Below, piece by piece: positions 36,265 to 45,395 of a DNA stretch of 64,000 nucleotides. Both the position numbers and the translations under genes were made by a program. A model generated the notes under the pieces. That model saw only the letters and a list, made by a program, of their open reading frames with translations. It did not search any database and was not told where the DNA came from. Origin of the DNA: Pseudomonas piscis (GTDB lineage Bacteria; Pseudomonadota; Gammaproteobacteria; Pseudomonadales; Pseudomonadaceae). The stretch's first letter is position 1. Every line of letters begins with the position of its first letter. The stretch covers positions 434,001 to 498,000 of the forward strand of contig NZ_WHUV01000004.1 of NCBI RefSeq assembly GCF_009380155.1, in the 5' to 3' direction.

Positions 36265-36876
36265 ATGTTGCTGATGCTTTATCTGATCGCCATTACCGCC
36301 GAAGCCATGACTGGCGCCCTTTCTGCCGGACGTCGCGGCATGGACTGGTTCGGCGTGGTGCTGATCGCCTGCGTCACCGCCCTGGGCGGCGGTTCGGTAC
36401 GCGACGTGCTTCTCGGACATTACCCCCTGACCTGGGTCAAGCATCCCGAGTACCTGGTGCTGACATCGGTGGCGGCCCTGGTGACGATCTTCATCGCCCC
36501 CTTGATGCGCCACCTGCGCTCGCTGTTTTTGGTGCTCGATGCGGTCGGTCTGGTGGCCTTCACCCTGATCGGCTGCATGACGGCCCTGGAGATGGGCCAC
36601 GGCATGCTGGTGGCTTCGGTCAGCGGGGTGATCACCGGGGTCTTCGGCGGCATTCTCCGGGATATCTTCTGCAACGATATTCCGCTGATTTTCCGTCGTG
36701 AGCTGTACGCCAGCGTGTCCTTCGCCGCGGCCTGGTGCTACATGCTGTGCATCTACCTGCAACTACCCAGCGAACAGTCGATCCTGATCACGTTGTTCGG
36801 CGGCTTCCTGCTGCGCTTGCTGGCGATTCGCTTTCACTGGGAAATGCCCAAGTTCGTCTACAACGACGAGCATTGA
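36265..36876 (+). CDS. TRIC-type (UPF0126/YicG) membrane protein
   Basis: A 203-residue, seven-helix inner-membrane protein with two internal repeats, each carrying a Gly-rich signature: GGGSVRDVLLGHYPLTWV and GVFGGILRDIFCNDIPLIF. These glycine kinks are diagnostic of the trimeric intracellular cation channel fold; bacterial members conduct monovalent cations and their physiological role is unclear. Its 3' end overlaps the convergent queG end by 19 bases. Confidence 0.9.
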   Translation: MLLMLYLIAITAEAMTGALSAGRRGMDWFGVVLIACVTALGGGSVRDVLLGHYPLTWVKHPEYLVLTSVAALVTIFIAPLMRHLRSLFLVLDAVGLVAFTLIGCMTALEMGHGMLVASVSGVITGVFGGILRDIFCNDIPLIFRRELYASVSFAAAWCYMLCIYLQLPSEQSILITLFGGFLLRLLAIRFHWEMPKFVYNDEH

Positions 36877-37937
36877 CGGCTGGCATGCTGGGCCAGGGCC
36901 CACTGCACATGTTCGCGCACCAACTCCGACGGGTAGTCCTGGCGGGCCTTGAGGGCCTCCAGTACTGGAATGGTGGACGGCGCGTTGCCCAGGCCCACCG
37001 CGAGGTTGCGCAACCAGCGCTCGTAGCCGGCGCGCCGCAGCGGTGAGCCTTCGGTGCTGCTGAGAAACTGCTCTTCATCCCACAGGAACAGCTCCGCCAG
37101 CTCGGCGTTGTCCAGGTTGTGCCGGGGCTTGAAGTCGCCCTCGCCCGAGGTGCGGGCGAAACGGTTCCAGGGGCAGACGATCTGGCAGTCGTCGCAGCCA
37201 AATACCCGGTTGCCGATCAGCGGGCGCAATTCTTCGGGGATGGCGTTCTTCAGCTCGATGGTCAGGTAGGAAATGCAGCGCCGGGCATCCAGCTGGTAGG
37301 GGCCGACGAAGGCGTTGGTCGGACAGATATCCAGGCAGGCGCTGCAACGCCCGCAATGCTCGCTGGCATGGGGCTCGTCCACTGGCAGCGGCAGGTCGAC
37401 GAACAGTTCGCTGAGGAAGAAGTAGCTGCCGGCCTTGCGGTTGAGGACCAGGGTGTTCTTGCCGATCCAGCCCAGGCCGGCCTGTTCGGCAATGGCTTTT
37501 TCCAGCACTGGCGCACTGTCGACGAAGGCGCGGTAGCCGAAGGGCCCGATGACCTGCTGGATGCGCTCGGCCAGTTGCTGCACGCGCTTGCGGATCAGCT
37601 TGTGGTAGTCGCGGCCCAGGGCATAGCGCGAGACGTAGGCCTTGGACGGCTGGGCCAGGCGCTGGGCCATCTGGGTGTCGCCGGGCAGGTAGTCCATGCG
37701 CAGCGAAACCACGCGCAGGGTGCCGGGCACCAGTTCCGCAGGGCGCGAGCGTTTGTTGCCGTGGGCGCCCATGTATTCCATTTCACCGTGGTAGCCAGCG
37801 GCGAGCCAGCGTTCCAGATGGCTTTCGTGTTCGGCAAGGTCCAGGCCGCTGATGCCGACTTGCTGGAAGCCCAGTTCGCGGCCCCAGTCCTTGATGGATT
37901 GGGCGAGGGCGGGAAGATCCTGGGTGATGACGGACAT
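36858..37937 (-). CDS. queG: Epoxyqueuosine reductase QueG
   Basis: Cobalamin- and Fe-S-dependent enzyme performing the last step of queuosine synthesis in tRNA. The 359-residue protein has two ferredoxin-type 4Fe-4S motifs, CGRCSACLDICPTNA (about 195-209) and CDDCQIVCPWN (about 245-255), and a C-terminal HEAT-like segment. The ATG at 37937 gives the usual N-terminus; the longer upstream frame reads into the nnrD leader. It is divergent from nnrD. Confidence 0.97.
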   Translation of the reverse strand: MSVITQDLPALAQSIKDWGRELGFQQVGISGLDLAEHESHLERWLAAGYHGEMEYMGAHGNKRSRPAELVPGTLRVVSLRMDYLPGDTQMAQRLAQPSKAYVSRYALGRDYHKLIRKRVQQLAERIQQVIGPFGYRAFVDSAPVLEKAIAEQAGLGWIGKNTLVLNRKAGSYFFLSELFVDLPLPVDEPHASEHCGRCSACLDICPTNAFVGPYQLDARRCISYLTIELKNAIPEELRPLIGNRVFGCDDCQIVCPWNRFARTSGEGDFKPRHNLDNAELAELFLWDEEQFLSSTEGSPLRRAGYERWLRNLAVGLGNAPSTIPVLEALKARQDYPSELVREHVQWALAQHASRQCSSL

Positions 37938-38001
37938 GAGGCGAGAGAAACCGACTACTGAGGTGCGTATAATTCTGCCAGACATCGGAGCCGGAAGACG
38001 C

Positions 38002-38862
38002 ATGCCGCAGACAAAACACCCCTTGCCAGACATCCAACTGCTGACGGCCGGTCAGTTGCCGCGTCTGGCTGCCCGTCCAATGGATGCCCATAAAGGCCAG
38101 TTCGGCCATGTGCTGTTGATCGGTGGCGACCGGGGTTTTGCCGGTGCTGCGCTGCTGGCGGCCGAAAGTGCCTTGCGCAGCGGTGCGGGCCTGGTGTCGC
38201 TGGCCACTCGCAGCGAGCACGTGGCGGCAGCCGGCGCCCGGCTGCCCGAGGTCATGACCCTGGGTACGCACTCGGCCAACCAGTTGATGGAGCTGCTGGC
38301 TCGGGCCACGGTGTTGGTCGCCGGTCCTGGCCTGGGCCAGGGCGCCTGGGGGCGCAGCCTGCTGTCGGCGGCGGCCAATGCACCGTTGCCCCAGGTCTGG
38401 GATGCCGATGCCCTGAACCTGCTGGCCCTGGGTGGCCTGCAGGTGCCGAGCGGCAGCGTGATGACCCCGCATCCGGGGGAAGCGGCGCGACTGCTGGGGC
38501 TGGCCACTGCGGATATCCAGGCCGATCGCCCGGCTGCGGCCCTTGCCTTGAGTCGCAAGTATGGTGTGGTGGCGGTGCTCAAGGGCGCGGGCAGCCTGGT
38601 GGCCAGCCCCAATGGGCGTTTGGCCCGCTGCGATGCCGGGCATCCGGCGATGGCTACGGCCGGCCTGGGCGATGTCCTGGCTGGTTTGCTCGGCGCGTTG
38701 CTGGCCCAGGGCCTGCCGGCGTTCGAGGCAGCTTGCCTGGCGGTCTGGCTGCATGCCAGTGCCGGCGAGCAGCAAGGAAAAATGGGCCGTGGGCTGGCGG
38801 CCAGTGATCTGATTCCAGCCATTCGTCAGTTGTTGGAGGAGCAAGCACCGTGTCTGAGCTAA
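38002..38862 (+). CDS. nnrD: ADP-dependent NAD(P)H-hydrate dehydratase
   Basis: Repairs hydrated NAD(P)H using ADP. The 286-residue product is only the dehydratase (ribokinase-like) domain: GHVLLIGGDRGFAGA near the N-terminus, MTPHPGEAARL, and ATAGLGDVLAGLLGALLAQG at the active site are all intact. The N-terminal epimerase domain (NnrE) found fused in E. coli YjeF is absent. The ATG at 38002 is preferred. The 3' end overlaps tsaE by 13 bases. Confidence 0.95.
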   Translation: MPQTKHPLPDIQLLTAGQLPRLAARPMDAHKGQFGHVLLIGGDRGFAGAALLAAESALRSGAGLVSLATRSEHVAAAGARLPEVMTLGTHSANQLMELLARATVLVAGPGLGQGAWGRSLLSAAANAPLPQVWDADALNLLALGGLQVPSGSVMTPHPGEAARLLGLATADIQADRPAAALALSRKYGVVAVLKGAGSLVASPNGRLARCDAGHPAMATAGLGDVLAGLLGALLAQGLPAFEAACLAVWLHASAGEQQGKMGRGLAASDLIPAIRQLLEEQAPCLS

Positions 38863-39320
38863 CCCTTTATCTGGCCGACGAGCAGGCCATGGTGGAATTT
38901 GGTGCACGCATTGCTCAAATCACCGGTGGCGTGGGAGTGATCTTTCTCGAAGGCGACCTGGGGGCGGGCAAGACTACCTTGTCCCGGGGGATCATCCGCG
39001 GCCTGGGGCACACCGGCGCGGTGAAGAGCCCGACCTTCACCCTGGTGGAGCCCTACGAGATCGGTGCGGTGCGGGCCTTCCACTTCGACCTGTATCGCCT
39101 GGTCGATCCGGAGGAACTGGAGTACCTGGGGATCCGCGACTATTTCGAAGGCGATGCCCTGTGCCTTCTGGAGTGGCCCCAGCGCGGTGCAGGCTTTTTG
39201 CCAAAGCCCGACCTGACCATTACCATTACCCCGCAAAACAATGGGCGTTGCGTACATCTATTGTCCCAAGGCTCGCGAGGCGAGTCCTGGTGTGCCGCTT
39301 TGGCGTTGGAATTCAAATAA
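38850..39320 (+). CDS. tsaE: tRNA threonylcarbamoyladenosine biosynthesis protein TsaE
   Basis: ATPase of the TsaBDE complex that makes t6A37 on ANN-decoding tRNAs. The 156-residue protein has the P-loop EGDLGAGKTTLSRG (about 33-46) and the family segment VKSPTFTLVEPYE with HFDLYRL. GTG start at 38850, 13 bases inside nnrD; no other start keeps the N-terminal helix. It precedes amiB and mutL, a conserved order. Confidence 0.97.
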   Translation: MSELTLYLADEQAMVEFGARIAQITGGVGVIFLEGDLGAGKTTLSRGIIRGLGHTGAVKSPTFTLVEPYEIGAVRAFHFDLYRLVDPEELEYLGIRDYFEGDALCLLEWPQRGAGFLPKPDLTITITPQNNGRCVHLLSQGSRGESWCAALALEFK

Positions 39321-39335
39321 TTGATGGGGTTAGGT

Positions 39336-40751
39336 ATGCGCATTCGCGCGTTGGTTGCTGTCGTAGGACTGTTGCTTACGGCATTGGCCGTCGATGCTGT
39401 GGCCGCTACACAGGTTCGCAGCGTCCGCCTCTGGCGGGCACCGGATAACACGCGATTGGTATTCGACCTCTCCGGCCCGGTTCAACACAGCGTCTTTACC
39501 CTCACGGCCCCGGATCGCCTGGTGATCGATATCAATGGCGCCACCCTCGGTGGTTCGCTGAATGTCGCCACGGCCAATACCCCGATCACTGCCATGCGCT
39601 CGGCGCAGCGGACTCCCACGGACCTGCGGGTAGTGGTGGATCTGAAGAAGGCCGTCACGCCGAAGAGCTTCACCCTGGCCCCCAATGCCCAGTACGGCAA
39701 CCGCCTGGTGGTCGACCTGTTCGACAACCCGGCCGACGCAGCGCCACCGACTGCGCCGCCGCCAGCCGTGGCTACCGTCCCGGCAGTGCCTGTCACGCCG
39801 GCAGAACCGGCGATAAAGCTGCCTCCGGCCCCGGCGGGCAAGCGCGACATCATCGTGGTGATCGATGCCGGTCACGGCGGCGAGGACCCGGGCGCGTCCG
39901 GATCCCGTGGCCAGCACGAGAAGGACGTGGTGCTGTCCATCGCCCGCGAACTGCAGCGCCAGATCAACGGCGTCAAGGGCTACCGTGCCGAGTTGACCCG
40001 TACCGGCGACTACTTCATTCCTCTGCGTGGCCGGACCGAGATCGCCCGCAAGAAGGGCGCCGACCTGTTCGTTTCGATCCACGCCGACGCCGCGCCGTCC
40101 ACGGCGGCTTTCGGTGCCTCGGTGTTCGCCCTGTCCGAGCGCGGTGCCACTTCGGAAACCGCGCGCTGGCTGGCGGATAGCGAAAACCGTTCCGATTTGA
40201 TCGGTGGTGCCGGCAACGTCAGCCTCGATGACAAGGACCGGATGCTGGCCGGGGTACTGCTGGACCTGTCGATGACCGCATCCCTGACCTCCAGCCTGAA
40301 CGTCGGGCAGAAGGTGTTGAACAACATCGGCCGGGTCACGCCACTGCACAAGCAGCGGGTGGAACAGGCCGGGTTCATGGTGCTCAAGTCGCCGGACATT
40401 CCTTCGATCCTGGTGGAGACCGGCTTCATCTCCAACTCCAACGAGGCCTCGAAACTGGCCACCGCCAGCCACCAGCAGGCCCTGGCGCGCTCCATCAGCA
40501 GCGGCGTGCGGCAGTTCTTCCAGCAGAATCCGCCCCCAGGCACCTATATCGCCTGGCTGCGGGATTCCGGAAAGATCGCCCAGGGTCCCCGTGACCACCG
40601 GGTCAACCCGGGAGAAACCCTGGCCATGATCGCGGTGCGCTACCAGGTTCCGGCCGCTGCCTTGCGCAGTGCCAACAACCTCAAGGGCGATGAATTGAAA
40701 GTGGGGCAGGTCCTGACCATCCCCGGTACTGAACTGGCGGCCAAGGAATGA
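39336..40751 (+). CDS. amiB: N-acetylmuramoyl-L-alanine amidase (AmiB/AmiC type)
   Basis: Periplasmic amidase that splits septal peptidoglycan during cell separation. It has a signal peptide (about 1-22, AVDAVA|AT), an AMIN targeting domain (about 24-125), a Pro/Ala linker (about 133-165), the Amidase_3 domain with zinc-binding VIDAGHGGEDPGA and the Glu of ILVETGFISN, and a C-terminal LysM (about 418-465). The ATG at 39336 is chosen for the basic MRIR n-region; TTG 39321 and ATG 39324 are in frame upstream. It overlaps mutL by 4 bases. Confidence 0.96.
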   Translation: MRIRALVAVVGLLLTALAVDAVAATQVRSVRLWRAPDNTRLVFDLSGPVQHSVFTLTAPDRLVIDINGATLGGSLNVATANTPITAMRSAQRTPTDLRVVVDLKKAVTPKSFTLAPNAQYGNRLVVDLFDNPADAAPPTAPPPAVATVPAVPVTPAEPAIKLPPAPAGKRDIIVVIDAGHGGEDPGASGSRGQHEKDVVLSIARELQRQINGVKGYRAELTRTGDYFIPLRGRTEIARKKGADLFVSIHADAAPSTAAFGASVFALSERGATSETARWLADSENRSDLIGGAGNVSLDDKDRMLAGVLLDLSMTASLTSSLNVGQKVLNNIGRVTPLHKQRVEQAGFMVLKSPDIPSILVETGFISNSNEASKLATASHQQALARSISSGVRQFFQQNPPPGTYIAWLRDSGKIAQGPRDHRVNPGETLAMIAVRYQVPAAALRSANNLKGDELKVGQVLTIPGTELAAKE

Positions 40752-42661
40752 GTGAGTCAGTAGTCGGCGGTTCGCGCATCGAGCTGCTCAGCCCGCGCCT
40801 TGCCAACCAGATCGCCGCCGGCGAGGTGGTCGAGCGCCCGGCCTCGGTGGCCAAGGAACTGCTGGAAAACAGCCTTGACTCCGGCGCCCGGCGGATCGAG
40901 GTGGAGGTCGAGCAAGGTGGCGTGAAGCTGTTGCGGGTACGTGATAACGGCGGTGGTATCGCCCCTGACGACTTGCCGCTGGCCCTGGCACGTCACGCCA
41001 CCAGCAAGATTCGTGAGCTGGAAGATCTCGAAGGCGTGCTCAGCCTCGGTTTTCGCGGCGAGGCCTTGGCGTCGATCAGTTCGGTGGCCCGGCTGACCCT
41101 GACTTCACGTACTGCCGAGGCCAGCGAGGCCTGGCAGGTGGAGACTGAAGGCCGCGACATGACCCCGCGGGTGCAGCCAGCGGCGCATCCGGTCGGCACC
41201 TCGGTGGAAGTGCGCGACCTGTTCTTTAATACCCCGGCCCGGCGCAAGTTCCTCAAGGCTGAGAAGACCGAGTTCGATCACCTGCAGGAAGTTATCCGGC
41301 GCCTGGCGCTGGCGCGCTTCGACGTGGCTTTTCACCTGCGCCACAATGGCAAGACCATCTTCAGCCTGCACGAGGCCGCCGACGAGATGGCTCGGGCCCG
41401 GCGCGTGGGCACCATCTGCGGTCCGGGCTTCCTCGAGCAGGCGCTGCCGATCGAAGTCGAACGCAACGGCCTGCGCCTGTGGGGTTGGGTCGGCTTGCCG
41501 ACCTTCTCGCGCAGCCAGGCGGACCTGCAGTACTTCTTCGTCAACGGCCGCGCGGTCCGCGACAAGCTGGTGGCCCACGCGGTGCGCCAGGCTTACCGTG
41601 ACGTGCTGTTCAACGGCCGGCACCCGACTTTCGTGCTGTTCCTAGAGCTCGATCCTACTGGGGTCGACGTCAACGTGCATCCGACCAAGCACGAAGTACG
41701 CTTTCGTGAAGGCCGGATGGTCCACGACTTTCTGTATGGCACCCTGCACCGGGCCTTGGCTGATGTGCGTCCGGAGGATCAGCTGGCGGCACCTGCCTCG
41801 ACTGCCGAAATGGTCCGCCCAAGCGGCCTGCAGGCTGGTGAGTTCGGGCCCCAGGGCGAGATGCGCCTGGCTTCGCCGGTACTCGAGCAGCCCCAGGGCG
41901 AGCAACGTCCGGCGTTTTCCTCGAGCGCAGCGGGTGTGGGTTATCAATATCAGTACACGCCACGCCCAGCGCAGCCAGTGAATGCCGAGGAGAGCCAGGC
42001 GGTCTACCGCGAATTCTATGCGCCGCTGGAAAATGCCCCGAGCGCGAGCGGCGCGTTGCCGGAAAGCCAGGGCGACATCCCTCCCCTGGGGTATGCCCTG
42101 GCCCAGCTCAAGGGCATCTATATCCTGGCCGAGAACGCCATTGGCCTGGTGCTGGTGGACATGCATGCCGCCCATGAGCGGATCATGTACGAACGGCTGA
42201 AGGTGGCCATGGCCAGCGAGGGGCTCAGTGGCCAGCCGTTGTTGGTGCCCGAGTCGTTGGCGTTGAGCCAGCGCGAAGCCGATTGCGCCGAGGAGCACTC
42301 CCAGTGGTTCCAGCGCCTGGGCTTCGAATTGCAGCGCCTGGGTCCTGAGAGCCTGGCGATCCGGCAGATTCCCGCGTTGCTCAAGCAGGCCGAGGCCAAC
42401 CGCCTGGTGCAGGACGTACTGGCGGACCTGATGGAATACGGTACCAGTGATCGTATCCAGGCCCACCTCAACGAATTACTGGGAACCATGGCCTGCCATG
42501 GTGCCGTGCGCGCCAATCGGCGCCTGGCCATCCCGGAGATGAACGCACTGCTGCGCGACATGGAAAACACCGAGCGTAGCGGCCAGTGCAACCACGGCCG
42601 GCCGACCTGGACCCAGATGGGCCTGGACGACCTGGACAAACTCTTTTTGCGCGGCCGTTGA
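40748..42661 (+). CDS. mutL: DNA mismatch repair protein MutL
   Basis: Links MutS mismatch recognition to strand removal. It has 637 residues with a GHKL ATPase at the N-terminus (ELLENSLDSGARRIEVEV, VRDNGGGI, LGFRGEALASISSV), a flexible middle (about 335-440) and a C-terminal dimerisation domain. The C-terminus contains DMHAAHERIMYE (about 471-482), corresponding to the endonuclease motif DQHAx2Ex4E with Met for Gln, so this MutL is probably a nicking type as in P. aeruginosa. Overlaps amiB by 4 bases and miaA by one. Confidence 0.98.
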   Translation: MSESVVGGSRIELLSPRLANQIAAGEVVERPASVAKELLENSLDSGARRIEVEVEQGGVKLLRVRDNGGGIAPDDLPLALARHATSKIRELEDLEGVLSLGFRGEALASISSVARLTLTSRTAEASEAWQVETEGRDMTPRVQPAAHPVGTSVEVRDLFFNTPARRKFLKAEKTEFDHLQEVIRRLALARFDVAFHLRHNGKTIFSLHEAADEMARARRVGTICGPGFLEQALPIEVERNGLRLWGWVGLPTFSRSQADLQYFFVNGRAVRDKLVAHAVRQAYRDVLFNGRHPTFVLFLELDPTGVDVNVHPTKHEVRFREGRMVHDFLYGTLHRALADVRPEDQLAAPASTAEMVRPSGLQAGEFGPQGEMRLASPVLEQPQGEQRPAFSSSAAGVGYQYQYTPRPAQPVNAEESQAVYREFYAPLENAPSASGALPESQGDIPPLGYALAQLKGIYILAENAIGLVLVDMHAAHERIMYERLKVAMASEGLSGQPLLVPESLALSQREADCAEEHSQWFQRLGFELQRLGPESLAIRQIPALLKQAEANRLVQDVLADLMEYGTSDRIQAHLNELLGTMACHGAVRANRRLAIPEMNALLRDMENTERSGQCNHGRPTWTQMGLDDLDKLFLRGR

Positions 42662-43632
42662 TGACCCAGCTTCCTCCCGCGATTTTCCTGATGGGCCCGA
42701 CCGCGGCGGGCAAGACCGACCTGGCCATCGAGCTGACCAAGGTATTGCCCTGCGAATTGATCAGTGTCGACTCGGCGCTGGTCTATCGCGGCATGGATAT
42801 TGGTACCGCCAAGCCCTCCAGGGAGCTGCTGGCGCAGTTTCCCCATCGCCTGATCGATATCCTCGACCCGGCCGAAAGTTATTCGGCGGCGGATTTTCGT
42901 ACCGATGCCCTGACGGCGATGGCCGATATCACCGCTCGGGGCAAAATCCCGCTGCTGGTGGGGGGCACCATGCTGTATTACAAGGCGCTGCTCGAAGGCC
43001 TGGCGGATATGCCGCCGGCGGACCCGCAGATCCGCGCCGAGCTGGAAGAAGAGGCGGCGCGCCTTGGTTGGCAGGCGCTGCACGACCAGTTGGCGGCGGT
43101 AGACCCGGAGTCCGCGGCGAGAATCCATCCCAATGATCCCCAGCGTTTGACCCGGGCATTGGAAGTCTATCGGGCCAGTGGCCTGACGATGACCGCCCAT
43201 CGCCAGCGTCAATTGGCGCAAAGTACCGAAGCAGGCGCTTCGGGACACGGCCAATTGCCCTATACTGTCGCCAATCTGGCCATCGCTCCGGCGAATCGCC
43301 AGGTACTGCACCAACGTATTGCACAAAGATTCACACAAATGTTGGAACAGGGATTCATCGATGAGGTCGTAGCTCTGCGTTCCAGAAGTGACCTGCATGC
43401 CGGGTTGCCGTCTATACGTGCAGTGGGCTACCGCCAAGTCTGGGATCACCTGGATGGCAAGTTGACGTTCGCCGAAATGCAGGAGCGGGGCATCATCGCC
43501 ACGCGCCAATTGGCGAAACGCCAGTTTACCTGGTTACGCAGCTGGTCCGGCCTGCAATGGTTGGACAGCTTGGATTGCGACAATCTGCCACGCGCCTTGA
43601 AATACTTAGGGACGATCTCCATATTGGGCTGA
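42661..43632 (+). CDS. miaA: tRNA dimethylallyltransferase MiaA
   Basis: Adds a dimethylallyl group to A37 of UNN-decoding tRNAs. The 323-residue protein has the P-loop LMGPTAAGKTDLA (about 10-22), the catalytic-type Asp in SVDSALVYRGMDIGTAKP and a C-terminal helical domain with IRAVGYRQVW. The ATG shares one base with the mutL stop. hfq follows after 92 bases, the standard miaA-hfq order. Confidence 0.98.
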   Translation: MTQLPPAIFLMGPTAAGKTDLAIELTKVLPCELISVDSALVYRGMDIGTAKPSRELLAQFPHRLIDILDPAESYSAADFRTDALTAMADITARGKIPLLVGGTMLYYKALLEGLADMPPADPQIRAELEEEAARLGWQALHDQLAAVDPESAARIHPNDPQRLTRALEVYRASGLTMTAHRQRQLAQSTEAGASGHGQLPYTVANLAIAPANRQVLHQRIAQRFTQMLEQGFIDEVVALRSRSDLHAGLPSIRAVGYRQVWDHLDGKLTFAEMQERGIIATRQLAKRQFTWLRSWSGLQWLDSLDCDNLPRALKYLGTISILG

Positions 43633-43724
43633 GTCCTTGCAATTGCCGTCTATCCTTGGGGGTGTGACGGCTTTGGCCATCTGTTTTCCGGTTTTTATTA
43701 TTGATCCTTAAAGGAGTGCGGCAC

Positions 43725-43985
43725 ATGTCAAAAGGGCATTCGCTACAAGACCCTTACTTGAATACATTGCGTAAAGAGAAAGTTGGGGTTTCCATCTATC
43801 TGGTCAACGGCATCAAGCTGCAAGGTACGATCGAGTCCTTCGACCAATTCGTCATCCTGCTGAAAAACACCGTCAGCCAGATGGTGTACAAGCACGCTAT
43901 CTCGACAGTGGTTCCAGTTCGCCCGATTCGCCTGCCTAGTGCATCCGAGTCCGAACAGGGTGACGCTGAGCCAGGTAACGCCTGA
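43725..43985 (+). CDS. hfq: RNA chaperone Hfq
   Basis: Hexameric Sm-like protein that pairs sRNAs with mRNAs and, with Crc, represses catabolic genes in pseudomonads. It has 86 residues: Sm1 VSIYLVNGIKLQGTIESFDQF and Sm2 around KHAISTVVP (YKHA, His57) are intact; proximal-face Q8, D9, F39 and Y55-K56 are present. The C-terminal tail is short (about 20 residues), as in other Pseudomonas. AAAGGAG precedes the ATG. Confidence 0.99.
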   Translation: MSKGHSLQDPYLNTLRKEKVGVSIYLVNGIKLQGTIESFDQFVILLKNTVSQMVYKHAISTVVPVRPIRLPSASESEQGDAEPGNA

Positions 43986-43997
43986 TAGGAGTCTCCT

Positions 43998-45299
43998 TTG
44001 TTCTTTGAGCGCCACGGTGGTGGTGAGCGAGCCATCCTCGTTCACTTGGAAGGTCAGGACCCTGAGGCGCGCGAAGATCCGCAGGAGTTTCAGGAGCTGG
44101 CAGTATCGGCCGGCGCCGAGACCGTCGCGTTTATCAGCGTGCCGCGTCATCGGCCAACCGCCAAATACCTGGTTGGCAGCGGCAAGGTCGAGGAATTGCG
44201 CGACCTGGTCAAAGCCGAACAGGTAGACCTGGTGATTTTCAATCACGTCCTCACGCCCAGCCAGGAACGCAACCTCGAACGCGCATTCGAGTGTCGCGTG
44301 ATCGACCGCACGGGGCTGATTCTCGATATCTTCGCTCAACGAGCCCGTACTCATGAAGGCAAGCTCCAGGTCGAACTGGCCCAGCTTGAGCACATGAGCA
44401 CCCGATTGGTTCGTGGCTGGACTCACCTCGAACGACAGAAAGGCGGTATCGGTCTGCGTGGTCCGGGGGAAACCCAGCTGGAAACCGACCGACGCCTGCT
44501 GCGAGTGCGTTTGCGTCAGATCAAGGCGCGCCTGGAAAAGGTCCGCAGCCAGCGTGAGCAGGCTCGTCGCGGCCGCAAACGGGCCGATATCCCCTCGGTA
44601 TCGCTGGTGGGTTATACCAACGCCGGTAAATCCACCCTGTTCAACGCTGTCACCGTGTCCGATGTCTACGCGGCAGATCAGCTTTTCGCCACCCTCGACC
44701 CTACCTTGCGCCGGCTTGAGCTGGATGACTTGGGGCCGATCGTGCTGGCCGATACCGTGGGCTTCATTCGTCACTTGCCGCACAAACTGGTCGAGGCGTT
44801 CCGTGCGACTCTCGAAGAGTCGAGCAACTCCGACTTGCTGCTGCATGTGATCGACGCCCATGAGCCTGAGCGCATGGCCCAGATCGAGCAGGTCATGGTG
44901 GTGCTGGGAGAGATCGGGGCTCAAGACTTGCCGATCCTGGAGGTCTATAACAAACTCGATTTGCTCGAGGGGGTTGAGCCGCAGATCCAGCGTGATCCCG
45001 ATGGCAAGCCGCAGCGGGTCTGGCTTTCGGCCCGTGACGGGCAAGGGCTTGACCTGCTCAAGCAGGCCATCGCCGAGCTTTTGGGTGAAGATTTGTTCGT
45101 GGGCACCTTGCGCTTGCCCCAGCGTTTTGCTCGACTGCGAGCACAGTTTTTCCAGTTGAACGCTGTGCAGAAAGAAGACCACGACGACGAGGGTGTCAGT
45201 TTGCTGGCCGTTCGCCTGCCCCGTACCGAGTTGAATCGGCTGGTCAGTCGCGAAGGATGGCAACCGTCGGACTTCATCGAGCAACACACTTTGCAATAA
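43998..45299 (+). CDS. hflX: Ribosome-splitting GTPase HflX
   Basis: GTPase that dissociates stalled ribosomes under stress. The 433-residue protein contains an N-terminal HflX domain (about 5-195, KGGIGLRGPGETQLETDRR) and a GTPase domain: G1 GYTNAGKSTLF, G3 DTVGF and G4 NKLD (about 318-321). The start is TTG at 43998 after AGGAG (43987-43991); only 12 bases separate it from hfq. Confidence 0.96.
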   Translation: MFFERHGGGERAILVHLEGQDPEAREDPQEFQELAVSAGAETVAFISVPRHRPTAKYLVGSGKVEELRDLVKAEQVDLVIFNHVLTPSQERNLERAFECRVIDRTGLILDIFAQRARTHEGKLQVELAQLEHMSTRLVRGWTHLERQKGGIGLRGPGETQLETDRRLLRVRLRQIKARLEKVRSQREQARRGRKRADIPSVSLVGYTNAGKSTLFNAVTVSDVYAADQLFATLDPTLRRLELDDLGPIVLADTVGFIRHLPHKLVEAFRATLEESSNSDLLLHVIDAHEPERMAQIEQVMVVLGEIGAQDLPILEVYNKLDLLEGVEPQIQRDPDGKPQRVWLSARDGQGLDLLKQAIAELLGEDLFVGTLRLPQRFARLRAQFFQLNAVQKEDHDDEGVSLLAVRLPRTELNRLVSREGWQPSDFIEQHTLQ

Positions 45300-45395
45300 A
45301 AGCCTGGGCATGCGGTTGTGCCGCTGTAGCAGGCATTCTGTAGCATTGGCCGGCGCGCCGTGGGCGCGTCTTTGCTTTATCAGATGGAGAGCGCT

